Below are positions 10,133 to 21,390 of a DNA stretch of 64,000 bases, one piece after another. This DNA is from Miscanthus floridulus (taxonomy: Eukaryota; Streptophyta; Magnoliopsida; Poales; Poaceae), in NCBI RefSeq assembly GCF_019320115.1, contig NC_089584.1, positions 80,729,922 through 80,793,921 of the forward strand, written 5' to 3'. The notes under the pieces were generated by a model. It had not been told where the DNA came from. It did no database searches and saw only the letters and a list, made by a program, of their open reading frames with translations. The translations under genes and the position numbers were made by a program. Position 1 is the stretch's first letter; each line of letters opens with the position of its first letter.

Positions 10133-12099
10133 GGATGGCTAGCCACAATATCAGCTGGGTCCTAGGCGGAGAGTTCATCAGTCATGGTGGGAGGAGAGTT
10201 GGCATTGGCTCACGCCGCCATCCAACCTCTCCCTTCCATTCGACCTCGACTTTAGGAGGCTTGAGCGCCTAGCTCGGCATCTCCCTAGGACCCCCAACCG
10301 TCCAGAGAGGACCCATGCCACCTCGCCTTCTCTGATTCCAACATCATGGCAAGGCTCACTAGGAGGGGATCCCCTCTCTCTAGAACACCACATATGAAGC
10401 GCCTCGATAGTGCTTCTGTTTGGTCTCCACAATGCCACGGCGATCGTTAGCCACCTTGTGGCACAACGCATGGTTCCACCTCCCACAAACGACGAATTTG
10501 TGGGGGTGATCGAACATGTCATAGAATCCTTCCATGACCTCCTAGCCAAGGAGCCAGAATCACCCACTAGCTCTGACTCTAGCAGGGCCAGCCATCACCC
10601 CTCTCATGAATCCTTCATGATGGGTACCCCTAAGGGACATATTGAAAGCGTCTGTGAGGGGGAGGCTACCCCAACAAACGACCTCGATGATGAAGCCGAG
10701 AGGGAGATAGTGGCTCCACCACGCATACCAGTGGAGCAGCTGAAAGCCCAACACTGAGAGATCGTGGAAGCATGACTCCAGCTCAAGCAGGAATGCACGG
10801 AGCTCAATCAAGAGATCGAGCACCGCATAGACGGTGGGGCCGCCCACACCATTGCCCACGAGGTGAACTGGAGGATCATCAGCCGACGATGAAGCCCTCC
10901 CTCACTTTGCCCATGTGAGCCAGAACATCACCTGCCACGACGGCCTTGCTCCATGGCCTTCCAGAGGCCATGACGCCCGAGGATCGTTAGGCCCACCATG
11001 AGCGCGTGGCGATGCAGCAGGCTGAAAGCTCATTGTCTCGGCAATGCTGAGCTCGATGCTAGCCAGTGCACGCCCTTAGTGCACCCCAATAGGGACACGT
11101 TAGTCCACCAGGAGCCACAAGGAAGTAGGTAGTGCACCATGGTCCCGGTGCGTTAGCGTCTCAGCCACAACCGTGATGCATGTAACACCCTCGACGCCCG
11201 TAGATGTGCCCACAATGACCCAAGAGAGGGAGCCAGACATAGCTATCACCCTCATCGTGGTGGACGCTACGACAGCGGTGAGGACCAAAGTCTGAGCCCT
11301 GGCTTGCCACATCCTCAATGTTGCTTTCCCACCGAGGTACCGACCACCAACCAATATGTTGAAGTACTTTAGGGACACAAACCCTGGACTATGGCTCAAA
11401 GACTATCGGCTTGCCTGCCAAGCCAGTGGTGCGGATAATGATGACTTCATTATCTGCAACCTTCCATTGTTCTTGGCCGATTTGGCACTAGCGTGGTTGG
11501 AACACCTACCATCCAATAGAATCTAGAGTTGGGCGGACCTAAAGGAGATCTTTATGGGGAACTTCTAGGGCACATACAAGCACCCTAGGAACCTATGGGA
11601 CCTCAAGAACTATCGACAGAAGGCTGGTGAAACCCTCTATGGGTACATCCGGTGCTTCTCCCGACAGTGCAACGAGCTACCTAACATCGCCGATGCCAAT
11701 GTTATAGGAGCTTTCCTGTCCGGGACTACTTGTGAGTCTCTGGTTCATAAGCTAGGATGGAAGGGCCCACGAACCACCAAGGAACTCTTGAACATCGCCA
11801 CCAGCCATGCCTCTAGACAAGAAGCAGTCAGAGCGATCTTCGATCATCTCAATGGCAAGGCAAGGCGGGATGAGGGCACCGGTGAAGGCGCCTCCAATCG
11901 TTCCACCAAAGGGAAGAACAAGAAGCAATGGCGTGAGGGCTCGCTCGTGGCCGCTGCTGACCGTAGGGTTGGTCGAAAGCCCATGGAGGGCACTCCGAGC
12001 CATTTCAAAAAACTACTCAAGGGGCCATGCCCAAACCATGCCTTCTCAGTTAAGCATATGTACATGGACTGCAGCCTAATGAGGTGGTTCTTGTCCTAA
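10133..12099 (+). pseudogene. gag: Gypsy A gag, decayed
   Basis: A possible gag start is ATGGCTAGCCACAATATC at 10133. An early open piece (10410-10757) includes acidic linker sequence. The capsid homology is clearest from about 11299, with the order VAFPPRYRPPTNMLKYF, NPGLWLKDYRLACQASG and a DLALAWLEHLPSN block typical of the Retrotrans_gag family. Past 11788 comes a basic tail with SNRSTKGKNKKQWREGS and finally CPNHAFSVKHMYMDCSLM, the His/Cys-containing end usual for this grass gypsy group. Stops interrupt the frame near 11523 and 11566 and elsewhere. Function would be capsid formation, but this copy cannot make it. Confidence 0.78.
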
Positions 12100-12354
12100 G
12101 GCTCCAACAAAGGGGAGCATGGAAAGGACCTTAACCCCACCATGGATGACACCGAGGGGAAGGATGGTGGCTTTCCAACACCAGATGGGTGCCTCATGAT
12201 CTTCAGAGGATCGGCGGCCTACGAGTCCAAACATCGTTAGAAGGTCGCGCGTCATGAGGTCTATACGACCGAACCGGCCACACCTACCTTTCTCCAGTGG
12301 TTAGAGTCTGCCATAACCTTCTATCGGACCGACCACCCGGAGAGCGTCCCGCAT

Positions 12355-13895
12355 CTAGGGAGATATCCACTCGTGGTCGACCCAATCGTTGGCACTAAGC
12401 GGCTCACCAAAATACTGATGGATGGAGAAAGCGGCCTCAACATCATGTATGCCAAGACACTCGACAAAATGGGCATCGACTAGACATGCATCCGCCCGAC
12501 CAGAGTACCTTTCCACGACATTGTGCCCAGAAAGCAGGCCATGCCACTTGGGTAGATTGATCTGCATTGTTACCTTTGGGGATCCATCCAATTATAGGAT
12601 GAAAACCCTCACCTTTGAGGTGGTCGGGTTCCCCGGAACCTACCACGCCATCCTAGGACGTCCATGCTACGCGAAGTTCATGGCCGTTCCCAACTATACC
12701 TACCTCAAGCTCAAGATACCAGACCTCGGCAGGGTCATCACTGTTGAAACCTCCTTCCAACGCACCTATGAGTGCGAGGTCGAGTGCTACGATCATGCCA
12801 CAGCAATCGTCGCCTCCGGAGAGATCACCACCATCAAGAAGGAGGTCACCGAAGAAGCGCTTGACCCCAAGAAGTCGACCGAGTCTTTTGAGCCTGTGGA
12901 GGGCTCCAAAGAGTTCCTCATAGATCTCGGTAGCCCCGATGGCAAGGTGGTGCACATTGGCACCACACTTTCCTCTAAATTGGAAAATGCGCTCGTCGAC
13001 TTCTTCCGCGCTAACAAAGACATCTTTGCGTGGAAACTCTCAGACATGCCACGGCATTTCAAGGGAAGTCACCGAGCACACCTTGAAGATCCATTTAGGC
13101 TCCAAGCCGATGAAACAATGCCTGTGTCACTTCGATGAGGGGAAACGCAAGACCATTGACAAAGAGATCACAAAGCTTTTGGCGATAGGATTCATCAAGA
13201 AAGAGCACCACCCAAAGTGGTTGGCCAATCTTGTTCTTGTACAAAAAAGAGTGGGAAATGGATGATGTGTGTTGAGTATATGTGTCTCAACAAAGCATGC
13301 CCAAAGGATCTGTTTCCTTTTCTATGCATAGACTAGATAGTTGATTCTACCTCGGGGTGTGAAACCCTCTGCTTCCTTGATGCGTACTCTAGGTACCACC
13401 AAATTACAATGAAAGAGTCTGACCAGCTCATGACATCTTTCATTACCCCCTTCGGATCATTCTGCTATGTCACAATGCCGTTCGGTCTGAAGAACACTAG
13501 GGCTACATACCAGTGCTGTATGCTCAAATGCTTTGAGGACCTCATCGGGCGGACCATTGAGGCCTACGTTGATGACATCATGGTCAAATCCAAACGGGCT
13601 AACCACCTTATAGCCAATCTTGAGCAGACCTTTGCAAAACTCCGAGCGAATGGCATCAAACTCAATCCTGAGAAGTGTGTTTTCAGGGTCCCGAGGGGCA
13701 TGCTGCTTGGTTTCATCATTTCCGAGCGTGCATTCAAAGCCAACCCAGAGAAGATCTAGCCATCACATGGATGGGCCCAATTCATAACATAAAGGGGGTA
13801 CAACGGGTTATGGGATGCCTCGTCGCGCTTAGCCGCTTCATCTCACGCCTCGGCGAATGAGGTCTCCCCCTTTATCGACTTTTGAAGAAGGCTGA
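12355..13895 (+). pseudogene. pol: Gypsy A pol, N-terminal half (protease and RT), interrupted
   Basis: Protease-like segment with LMDGESGLNIMYAKTLDKMG (about 12415) is broken by TAG codons at 12481 and near 12553, then a frameshift leads into FEVVGFPGTYHAILGRP (about 12617), the conserved end of this protease region in grass gypsy elements. The spacer runs to about 13050. Reverse transcriptase follows with IGFIKKEHHPKWLANLVLV (about 13190), CFLDAYSRYHQI (about 13375) and FITPFGSFCYVTMPFGLKN (about 13440). The YVDD catalytic box is at 13565-13576. The frame then reads into GLPLYRLLKKAD, where Gypsy B is inserted at 13896. The RNase H and integrase halves continue at 19034. Confidence 0.87.
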
Positions 13896-14293
13896 TGTGG
13901 GGGTATGGCCCCCAAGACATGGGTTGCGCCCCTAGGGGTGGCCGGGACCACAAGGTTAAGGCATGCACGGCGCTGCTTGGCATGCACCATAAGACATTGT
14001 ATAGTACCAAATAGGCTACTTTACTTGTAACCCTACCTCCTCTAGAGTATATAAGGAGAAATAGGGGTCCCCTAGCGGATAAGATCTATCAGATCGGATC
14101 TACATACCGATCAATACAATACACCAAAGACATAGGACGTAGGGTATTATGTCGATCAGACGGCCCGAACCTATCTAAATCACTGTCTCTGCGCCTTGTA
14201 TCACCATCTGGTTCCTGATCACACGCACCCCCACCGACAAATCTACCATCGTGGGATACCCCTCGGTGGACTACCGAGCATATTCTGTCGATA
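13896..14293 (+). repeat. 5' LTR of Gypsy B
   Basis: 398 bp from TGTGGGGGTATGG to ATTCTGTCGATA. TATA box GTATATAAGG at 14047-14056. Confidence 0.92.
14048..14054 (+). promoter_or_regulatory. LTR TATA box of Gypsy B (5')
   Basis: TATATAA in a CTAGAGTATATAAGGAGA context, conserved at 18788-18794 in the 3' LTR. Confidence 0.65.
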
Positions 14294-14313
14294 GTTGGCG
14301 TGCTAGGTAGGGG
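14294..14313 (+). other. Primer-binding-like site of Gypsy B
   Basis: GTTGGCGTGCTAGGTAGGGG immediately after the 5' LTR; closely similar to the Gypsy A site at 10079. Confidence 0.6.
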
Positions 14314-14809
14314 TGTGCGCTTGATCCATGGTGAGCCAGATGGACCTCAAATCAACAATGCATTCCCGTCGTCAATCTCGTGGAGATCCATGCCGGTCCA
14401 CGACGATGATTCATCGATGCTACACCAGCCCCTGTGATAGCAGATCTGATCTCGGAACCACCTCCGAGGTCGTCTTCACCAACAACTCACCACCCGCCAG
14501 GTGCTCGCCGTCAACGCCAACCAGATAGCGCCATACACCGCCGACCAGACGCTCCATCCAAAGCTAAGTCACGCTTTAATATTCTTCTAAATATTCTCCG
14601 ATCTTCGTATATCACCACATTGTTTCTCCAAACTATTTTCTCCATATTTGCTCTCCAAATGATTTTCTGAACCCTCGAACAGTCACATTGATGCTCGAAC
14701 GCCTCCAGAGACAGCCCTATCTGCGGCTCCTCCCTACACGTGATATGGGCTCCGTGCTCTCTATTATGGGTGGTCGGCAGCAGCTCCTTGGTCACACTTG
14801 TTCCTCCTA
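14314..14809 (+). other. Gypsy B leader, no recognisable gene
   Basis: A short open frame begins at ATG 14328 (66 codons) but resembles no family I know. It may be a gag remnant or chance. The rest is non-coding and continues after the solo LTR at 16404. Confidence 0.45.
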
Positions 14810-16403
14810 TGTAACACCTCTGGTGTTTTGACCTAATACTAAAATTTGACATGTCATCATGTGCATTGCAAAGCATTCATATAGTATAAAGTTTTGAATG
14901 CATTCACTAAATAAGGTTTATTTCATAATGTTGTTATTTCATGTGATGTGTTTCAAAAACCCTAAATAAAGATCATGACCACAAGGGTCAAATTTCATGT
15001 GATCATGTGAGGCCATGTGCCATTTGACTCAAATAACCCTAATGGGCCATGTTACTGGTCAAAAATCAAAATCTAAGTAAAAGGAAGACAAATCAAATTT
15101 AAATTCATATTCAAATTATAAAAGTCCTTTTTGCCCCTTTTGACTAATTCAAAATCCACGAGGAATTTGGGGTTGAGGCAAAAAGCAAAGTTGGAGATTA
15201 TTTTATGTAGATCAACTTTGGTATTCAAAGTTTTTCAAGTTTACATATAAAATTTGGAGTAATTTTGAAATGATTCAAATGCTCAAATGCACCCCAAATT
15301 CAAATTTCAAAATGGATGTAGAATTTGAAAATATTTTAGAAGCAAAGTTGTAGAGTTTGAAAAATTGAACAACTTTCATTTTTGGAGATTTTCAACTTCT
15401 TTAGAAAATTTGGGAGTAATCCGATGCTAAGACGAATGCCCACGCACTGGGAGTGGAGAGATGGCGGGAGTAGCGTGTACCCTCGTGGTTGGAATGTGGC
15501 CGGATTTGAGGTGTGCTGTGCTCTCGGGTGGCATGGAGACGACTTAGTATAGGAGGATCCGGTAGTGAGGTTGATATATGCAAGATTAAGTTCTACATAT
15601 GTCTTGTGATAAGGAATCCCCAGCTGGGACTTGAATCAATTTGAATTGCCGGTGCTCCACGGATATGGAGACTCGATTCATTATAGAAGCAATGCAGGAC
15701 TGGTGAATTACTAAAATATGAGAAAAGAATGGAATGAGAAGGAATGGAATACGAGAAATGTACATCTAGTTTGAGATAATGAACAAAAAGTACTTAGTGG
15801 TAAAACTTGAAAATAGAATGAAGAATAGTAAGCTTTTGGCAAAGAACTTTTGAATCTTGCTACATCCTTAGCTTGTCCCAAACCCCTGCATCTCTAAAGT
15901 CTTACACCCCATTACATCGGGTTAGTCTTGTTGAGTACCTTTGTACTCAGGGTTTGTTAACCCTTGTTGTAGGTGAGTCGCATGCGCAGGCTTGTTTTGG
16001 TCCCTGCTACATGTCGGTGTTTGAAGTCAACGACGATGAAGAGTAATGAATGGCCTTTGGACAAGGCACTAGTTTGTATGATACATAAAGTAAATGTAAT
16101 ATTATCCCACTACTATGGTTGTATGACACTTATGGTATTGTAAGTTTGAAAACAACTGGTTTGTAATTATGTTATCTTAAGACTTCCGCTATCTTTTACT
16201 CTGGTATATATTTGAATAAACTGTTGTAATCTGCAATGACTGTGTTTGGGATCCTATTTAAAAAGAGAATCATGGATGATTCGGGTTTCCCGAGGACACC
16301 CGATAGACCTATTGAGTTGTTGGGAACTCGTGTACGCTATCCAAGGTCTGTTTAGACAACGATAGGTGCATGTGGGCCCGATTCCTTAGGAGGTTCTGCC
16401 ACA
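14810..16403 (+). mobile_element. Solo LTR (gypsy type) nested in Gypsy B
   Basis: 1594 bp starting TGTAACACCTC and ending GGTTCTGCCACA, with a perfect 5-bp target duplication TCCTA at 14805-14809 and 16404-16408. No internal domain, primer site or second LTR is present, so this is a solo LTR formed by recombination between two LTRs. The TGTAACACC opening, and the phrase GTTGAGTACCTTTGTACTCAG near its right third, suit long gypsy LTRs of grasses. The short open frames inside are not genes. Confidence 0.9.
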
Positions 16404-16929
16404 TCCTACACGTGCACGGGCTCCATGCTCAACGTTATAGACTATGGGCTAGCTAGGGCTAGAGACTCGGCTACACACTAACTGTTTGGATGGTTTATAT
16501 TAAACATAAATATATTTTCATGCCAACTGATCGCTGAACTGCATACGCCATTTCATCACCATTGCTGATTTTTCTCCGGAGTTTATTTATTTGTACATCA
16601 TGTACTACCCGTTCTACATGTTTGTATTGTAGGATCATCTTCCAGGTGATGGGACTACCTGGTGCTTGGACTTCTCCATCGATCAACTGGTCGGCCTACT
16701 TGGTTCATGGACTCCGTCGTCGACCAGTTGATCGGACTATTCGCCGGTCATTTCTACTCAATGTTCACTTCACCACCAACCAGTTGACCAGACTGTTCGT
16801 CGCTCGTGCTTCATCGCCATCGACGCCGGTTACTCCTTGGCCCTTAGATTCTTTGTGCTCGAGGACTAAGTGGGCACACTTCACCACACGGACATTGTCA
16901 GCTACATCGGTGCTCAGATCTCACCACCT
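16404..16929 (+). other. Gypsy B internal region before the minisatellite
   Basis: No known domain. CTCGAGGACTAAGTGGGCAC at about 16858 recurs almost exactly after the array at about 18479 (CTCGGGGACTAAGTGGGCAC), so the array is bracketed by a direct repeat. Confidence 0.5.
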
Positions 16930-18310
16930 ACACTGGGCACTCCTCGGTGCTCGGACCTCGCTGCCTCTGCTAAGGACTCCTCGGTGCTCAGACCTTGCCG
17001 CCTATGCCGGGCACTCTTCGGTGCTTGGACCTCGCCACCTACGCCAAGGACTCCTCGGTGCTCAGACATCGCCGCCTACGCCGGGGACTCCTCAGTGCTC
17101 AGACCTCGCGACCTATGTCGGGGACTCCTCGCTCCTTGGTGCTCGGTCATCGCCAGCAACGCTAGGGACTCCTTGCTCCTCGGTGCTCGATCATCGCCAG
17201 CGATGGTCATCGCCAACGATGCCAGGGACTCCTCGCTCCTCGTTGCTCGGTCATCGCCGCTTACGCCGGGGACTCCTCGGTGCTCGAACCTCGCCGCCTA
17301 CGCCGGGGACTCCTCGCTCCTCGGTGCTCGGTCATCGCCAGCGACATCGAGGACTCCTCGCTCCTCGGTGCTCGGTCATCGCCAGCGACATCGAGGACTC
17401 CTCGCTCCTCGGTGCTCGGTCATCGCCAGCGACGTTGGGGACTCCTCACTCCTCGTTGCTCGGTCATCGCCGCCTACGCCGGGGACTCCTCAGTGTTTGG
17501 ACCTCACTGCCTACCTCGGGGACTCCTCGATCCTCGGTGTTTGGTCATCACTAGTGACACCGGGGACTCCTCGCTCCTCGGTGCTCGGTCATCGCCAGCG
17601 ACGCCGGGGACTCCTCGCTCCTCATTGCTCAATCATCGCCGCCTACGCCGGGGACTCCTCACTCCTCGCTTCTCGGTGCTCGGTCATCACTGCCGATGCC
17701 AGGGACTCCTTGTTCCTTGGTGCTTGGTCATCGCCGCCTACTCCGGGGACTCCTCGCTCCTTGCTCCTCAGTGCTCAGTCATCACCGCCGACGCTAGGGA
17801 CTCCTTGTTCCTCGGTGCTCAGTCATTGCTGCCTATGCTAGGGACTCCTCGCTCCTCGCTCCTCGGTGCTCGGTCATCGCCGCTAAGGCCATGGACTCCT
17901 TGCTCATCGGTGCTTGGTCATCGCCGCCTACGTCGGGGACTCCTCGCTCCTCGGTGCTTGATTATCGCCGCCGACGTCGGGGACTCCTCACTCCTCGGTG
18001 CACAATCATCGCTAGTGACGCCAGAGACTCCTCGCTCCTCGGTGCTCGGTCATCGACACCTACACTAGGGACTCCTCGCTCCTCGGTGCTCGGTCATCAC
18101 CGCTGACACCGGGGACTCCTCGCTCCTTGGTGCTCGGTCATCGCCGCCTACGCCAGGGACTCCTCGCTCCTCGCTCCTCGGTGCTCGGTCATCGCTGCCT
18201 ACGCCGAGGACTCCTCGCTCCTCAATTCTCGGTCATCGCCAGCTACACCGGGAACTCCCTAGTTGCTCAGACATCGTCGGCTACGCCAGGGACTCCTCGG
18301 TGCTCAGATC
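16930..18310 (+). repeat. 44-bp minisatellite array (about 1.4 kb)
   Basis: Basic unit of 44 bp, shown cleanly three times at about 17303-17434, built on GGACTCCTCGCTCCTCGGTG then CTCGGTCATCGCC. Some units are shorter (about 37 bp, lacking one CTCCTCG) or longer (51 bp, an extra CTCCTCG). Three overlapping open frames (16562-17554, 16870-17841, 17280-18068) cover it because a 44-bp stop-free unit shifts frame every copy; the predicted Ser/Arg/Pro-rich peptides are therefore likely artefacts. I do not call a gene here. Confidence 0.88.
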
Positions 18311-18635
18311 TTGCTATGTCTCATCGGTGTGCTATCAAGCTGCTCTATGCTATTTGGATTAGGGTGCTGATCTTGGGCAGCACGTCTAGGGTCTTGATAC
18401 ACGCATGTCAGATGACATCGGTAAGCTTTTAGACTTCTTTGACCCTGCTACAAGATTTATTCTTCATCTTTCAGTAGGCTCGGGGACTAAGTGGGCACAC
18501 TTCACCTTGTGGTGAATGTGCTTGTTCTCATCTTAAGGCTACGCCCAGGGACTGGCTGCCTACTTGGCTGGTCTTCTACTTTCTGACCTTGGCACCACGT
18601 GACTACGTCACCTACTGTCAGGCTCAGGGACTAGC
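18311..18635 (+). other. Gypsy B internal region after the minisatellite, with polypurine-like end
   Basis: Non-coding. The purine-rich GGCTCAGGGACTAGC at 18621-18635 directly precedes the 3' LTR and could serve as the polypurine tract. Confidence 0.5.
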
Positions 18636-19033
18636 TGTGGGGGTATGGCCCCCAAGACATGGGTTGCGCCCCTAGGGGTGGCCCAACCCATAAGGTTAAG
18701 GCGTGCATGGCACTGCTTGGCGTGCATCGCAAGACATTGTATAGTACCAAATAGGCTACTTTACTTGTAACCCTACCTCCTCTAGAGTATATAAGGAGAG
18801 GTAGGGGTCCCCTAGCGAATAGGATCTATTAGATCAGATCTACATATAGATCAATACAATACACCAAAGACACAGGACGTAGGGTATTACATTGATCAGA
18901 TGGCTCGAACCTGTCTAAATTGCTGTCTCTACGCTTTGTGTCACCATCTGGTTCCTGATCACGTGCACCCCCACCGACAAATCTACCATTGTGGGATACC
19001 CCTCGGTGGACTACCGAGCATATTCTGTTGACA
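18636..19033 (+). repeat. 3' LTR of Gypsy B
   Basis: 398 bp; ends TATTCTGTTGACA. TATA box at 18788-18794. Confidence 0.92.
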
Positions 19034-21390
19034 ACTGATCACTTCGAATGGACATCCGAGGCCCAGGAAGCACTTGACATAGTTAAATAGCTCTTGACAA
19101 AGGCCCTAATCCTAGTTCCTCCCACTGAGGGAGAACCCCTTCTGCTCTACATCACAGCCACCACACAAGTAGTCCGCGCCGCCCTGGTAGTGGAGCGGGA
19201 AGAAGAGGGGCATGCCCTCAAAGTACAACACCCTATGTACTTCATCAGTGAGGTCCTATCCAACTCAAAGACCCGTTACCCTCAAATCCAGAAGCTTCTG
19301 TATGTTGTCCTCATCATAATGAGGAAGCTACGCCACTACTTCAAGTCACATCCAGTGAAGGTCGTGATGTCCTTCCCCCTCGGTGAGGTCATCCAAAACT
19401 AGGATGCCACGGGAAGAACCATGAAATGGGCACTCGAGCTGATGGGGCAAGGCATTACGTATGCCTCTCGGATAGCCATCAAGTCCTAGGTGTTGGCTGA
19501 TTTCATCGCGGAATGGACCGAGGTCCAAATGCCACCAGCAGTCATGGATCAAGAGTACTGGATGATGTAATTCGATGGATCACTACTGAAGAAGGGCGCC
19601 GACACAGGTCTGGTCTTTGTGTCACCCCTCAGGGTACGCATGAGGTACATGGTCCATCTCCATTTCCCCTCCTCCAACAATGTGGTTGAATATGAGGCGC
19701 TCATCAATGGCCTACGCATTGCCATCAAGCTAGGCATCCGACGCCTTGACGTTTAAGGAGATTCCCAGCTGGTCATCGACTAGGTCATGAAGGAATCAAA
19801 CTGCCACAACATCAAGATGGCCGCATACTGCCAAGAAGTCTACCGGTTGGAGGACAAATTCGACAGCCTCCAGCTCAATCACATCCTAAGATGTCTCAAT
19901 GAGGCGGCTGACGTGCTCGCAAAAGTAGCATCTGACCGAGAGCAGGTGCCAATAGGCATCTTCGCCAGTGACCAGCACAAGCCCTTGATTTGCTACGAGG
20001 AGTCAGAACAAGGTGGTGATAGTTCATCGAATCCTGGCCCAAGGGCTGACCAACCATCGGCTACATCTGGCTTCGAGGTCATGGAGCTTGAAGAGGACCC
20101 AGCGATAGAGCCCGACCCTCTAGTCGACTAGAGGATGCTATACCTCGACTACCTCCTCTGTAACACACTACTGATAGACAGGACAGAGGCTCGATGGCTC
20201 ACACATCGTGCCAAGTCCTTTGTTCTTGTGGAGGGTGAACTCTACAAGCAAAGCCACACCGGGATCCTGTTGCGCTGCATCCCCTTCGAACAGGGGAAGC
20301 GTGTGCTGAGCGATATCCATGGTAGAGTCTGCGGTCACCATGCTACGCCCAGAACCCTAGTCAAAAACACGTTCTGATAGGGCTTCTACTGGCCTACCGC
20401 AGTAGCCGATGCTAAGCAAATTGTATGCACCTATGAAGGGTACCAGTACTACGCTCAGTAGACTCACCTATCAGCCCAAGCACTCTAGATGATCCCCATC
20501 ACCTGGTCGTTCATAGTCTAGGGACTCGATCTACTTGGACCACTCAAAAAGGCGCCCGAGGGCTACACCCACTTGCTTGTCACCATAGACAAGTTTACAA
20601 AGTGGATAGAAGCTCGGTCGATGTCCGCAATCAAATCCGAGCAGGCCATGCTGTTCTTACTTGACATCGTCCATCTCTTTAGAGTCCCAAACTCCATCAT
20701 CGTGGACAACGGATCGCAATTCACTAGAAAGAAGTTCCTTCGATTCTACGACGAATACCACATCCAGGTCGATTAGGCTGCCGTCATGCATCCACGAACG
20801 AGCGCGCAAACAACATGGTCCTATAGGGCCTCAAGCCCATGATCTTCAACTTGTTGAACCAATTCAATGCGCGCTAGGTTGCCAAACTTCCTTCAGTACT
20901 CTGGAGCCTGAGGACAACCCCTAGGCGAGCCACTGGCTACATGCCCTTCTTCATGGTCTATGGTTCTAAGGCCATCCTCCCAACCAACCTTGACTATGGA
21001 GCGCTAAGGATCCAAGCATACGACGAACAGGGAGTCGAGGCATCCCACAAGGATGCCATGGACCAGCTAGATGAAGCACACGACATCGCCCTCCTCCACT
21101 TGGCCAAGTACCAACAGGCGTTACGATGGTACCACAACTGACGAGTGTGGGGCTAAGCCTTCAATGTTGGGGACCTAGTCCTCTGCCTCATACAAAGCAA
21201 CAAGGACCACCACAAGCTCTCCCTACCATGGGAGGGACCATATGTCATCGTGGAGGTACTCTGGCTAGGTGCCTATAAACTAAAAACCATCGACGATGAG
21301 GTCTTCACCAATGCCTGGAACATCGAGGAGCTACGTCGCTTTTATCCCAAAGAAATGCACACTTTTTACTTATCAGTTTTGTTATAAAAC
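19034..21390 (+). pseudogene. pol: Gypsy A pol, C-terminal half (RNase H and integrase)
   Basis: Continues the RT frame after Gypsy B: FEWTSEAQEALD (19043 on), then an RT-linked RNase H segment with PMYFISEVLSNSKTRYPQIQ (about 19233). A second RNase H-like domain follows with FDGSLLKKGA (about 19571), NNVVEYEALINGLRIA (about 19677) and a DVLAKVASDRE end (about 19911). The integrase has a zinc-binding segment around GRVCGHHATP (about 20322), core acidic residues in LLVTIDKFTKWIEARSM (20573 on) and IIVDNGSQFTRKKFLRFY (20697 on), and a C-terminal part with LSLPWEGPYVIVEV (about 21218). Frequent TAG stops and a rearranged stretch near 20780-20940 break it. Confidence 0.85.

Larger units (their letters stand above)
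13896..19033 (+). mobile_element. Gypsy B: non-autonomous LTR element with 44-bp minisatellite
   Basis: Two LTRs of exactly 398 bp flank an internal region with no recognisable gag or pol. The flanking 5-mers are GCTGA (13891-13895) and ACTGA (19034-19038), four of five identical. The insertion splits the pol frame of Gypsy A: LLKKAD on the left joins HFEWTSEAQEAL on the right. The internal region holds a primer-binding-like site, a short leader with ATG at 14328, a nested solo LTR and a long minisatellite. Removing the solo LTR leaves about 2.7 kb. It must have been mobilised by proteins of another element; the similar primer site makes a Gypsy A-type element a candidate, like the RIRE2/Dasheng pair known in rice. 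Confidence 0.88.

Noticed and set aside
16562..18068. A 330-residue Ser/Pro/Arg-rich protein in Gypsy B
   Set aside because: It is a translation of the 44-bp minisatellite and is equally open in all three frames.
16930..18310. CRISPR-like repeat array
   Set aside because: Units are contiguous without unique spacers, and the context is a plant retrotransposon.
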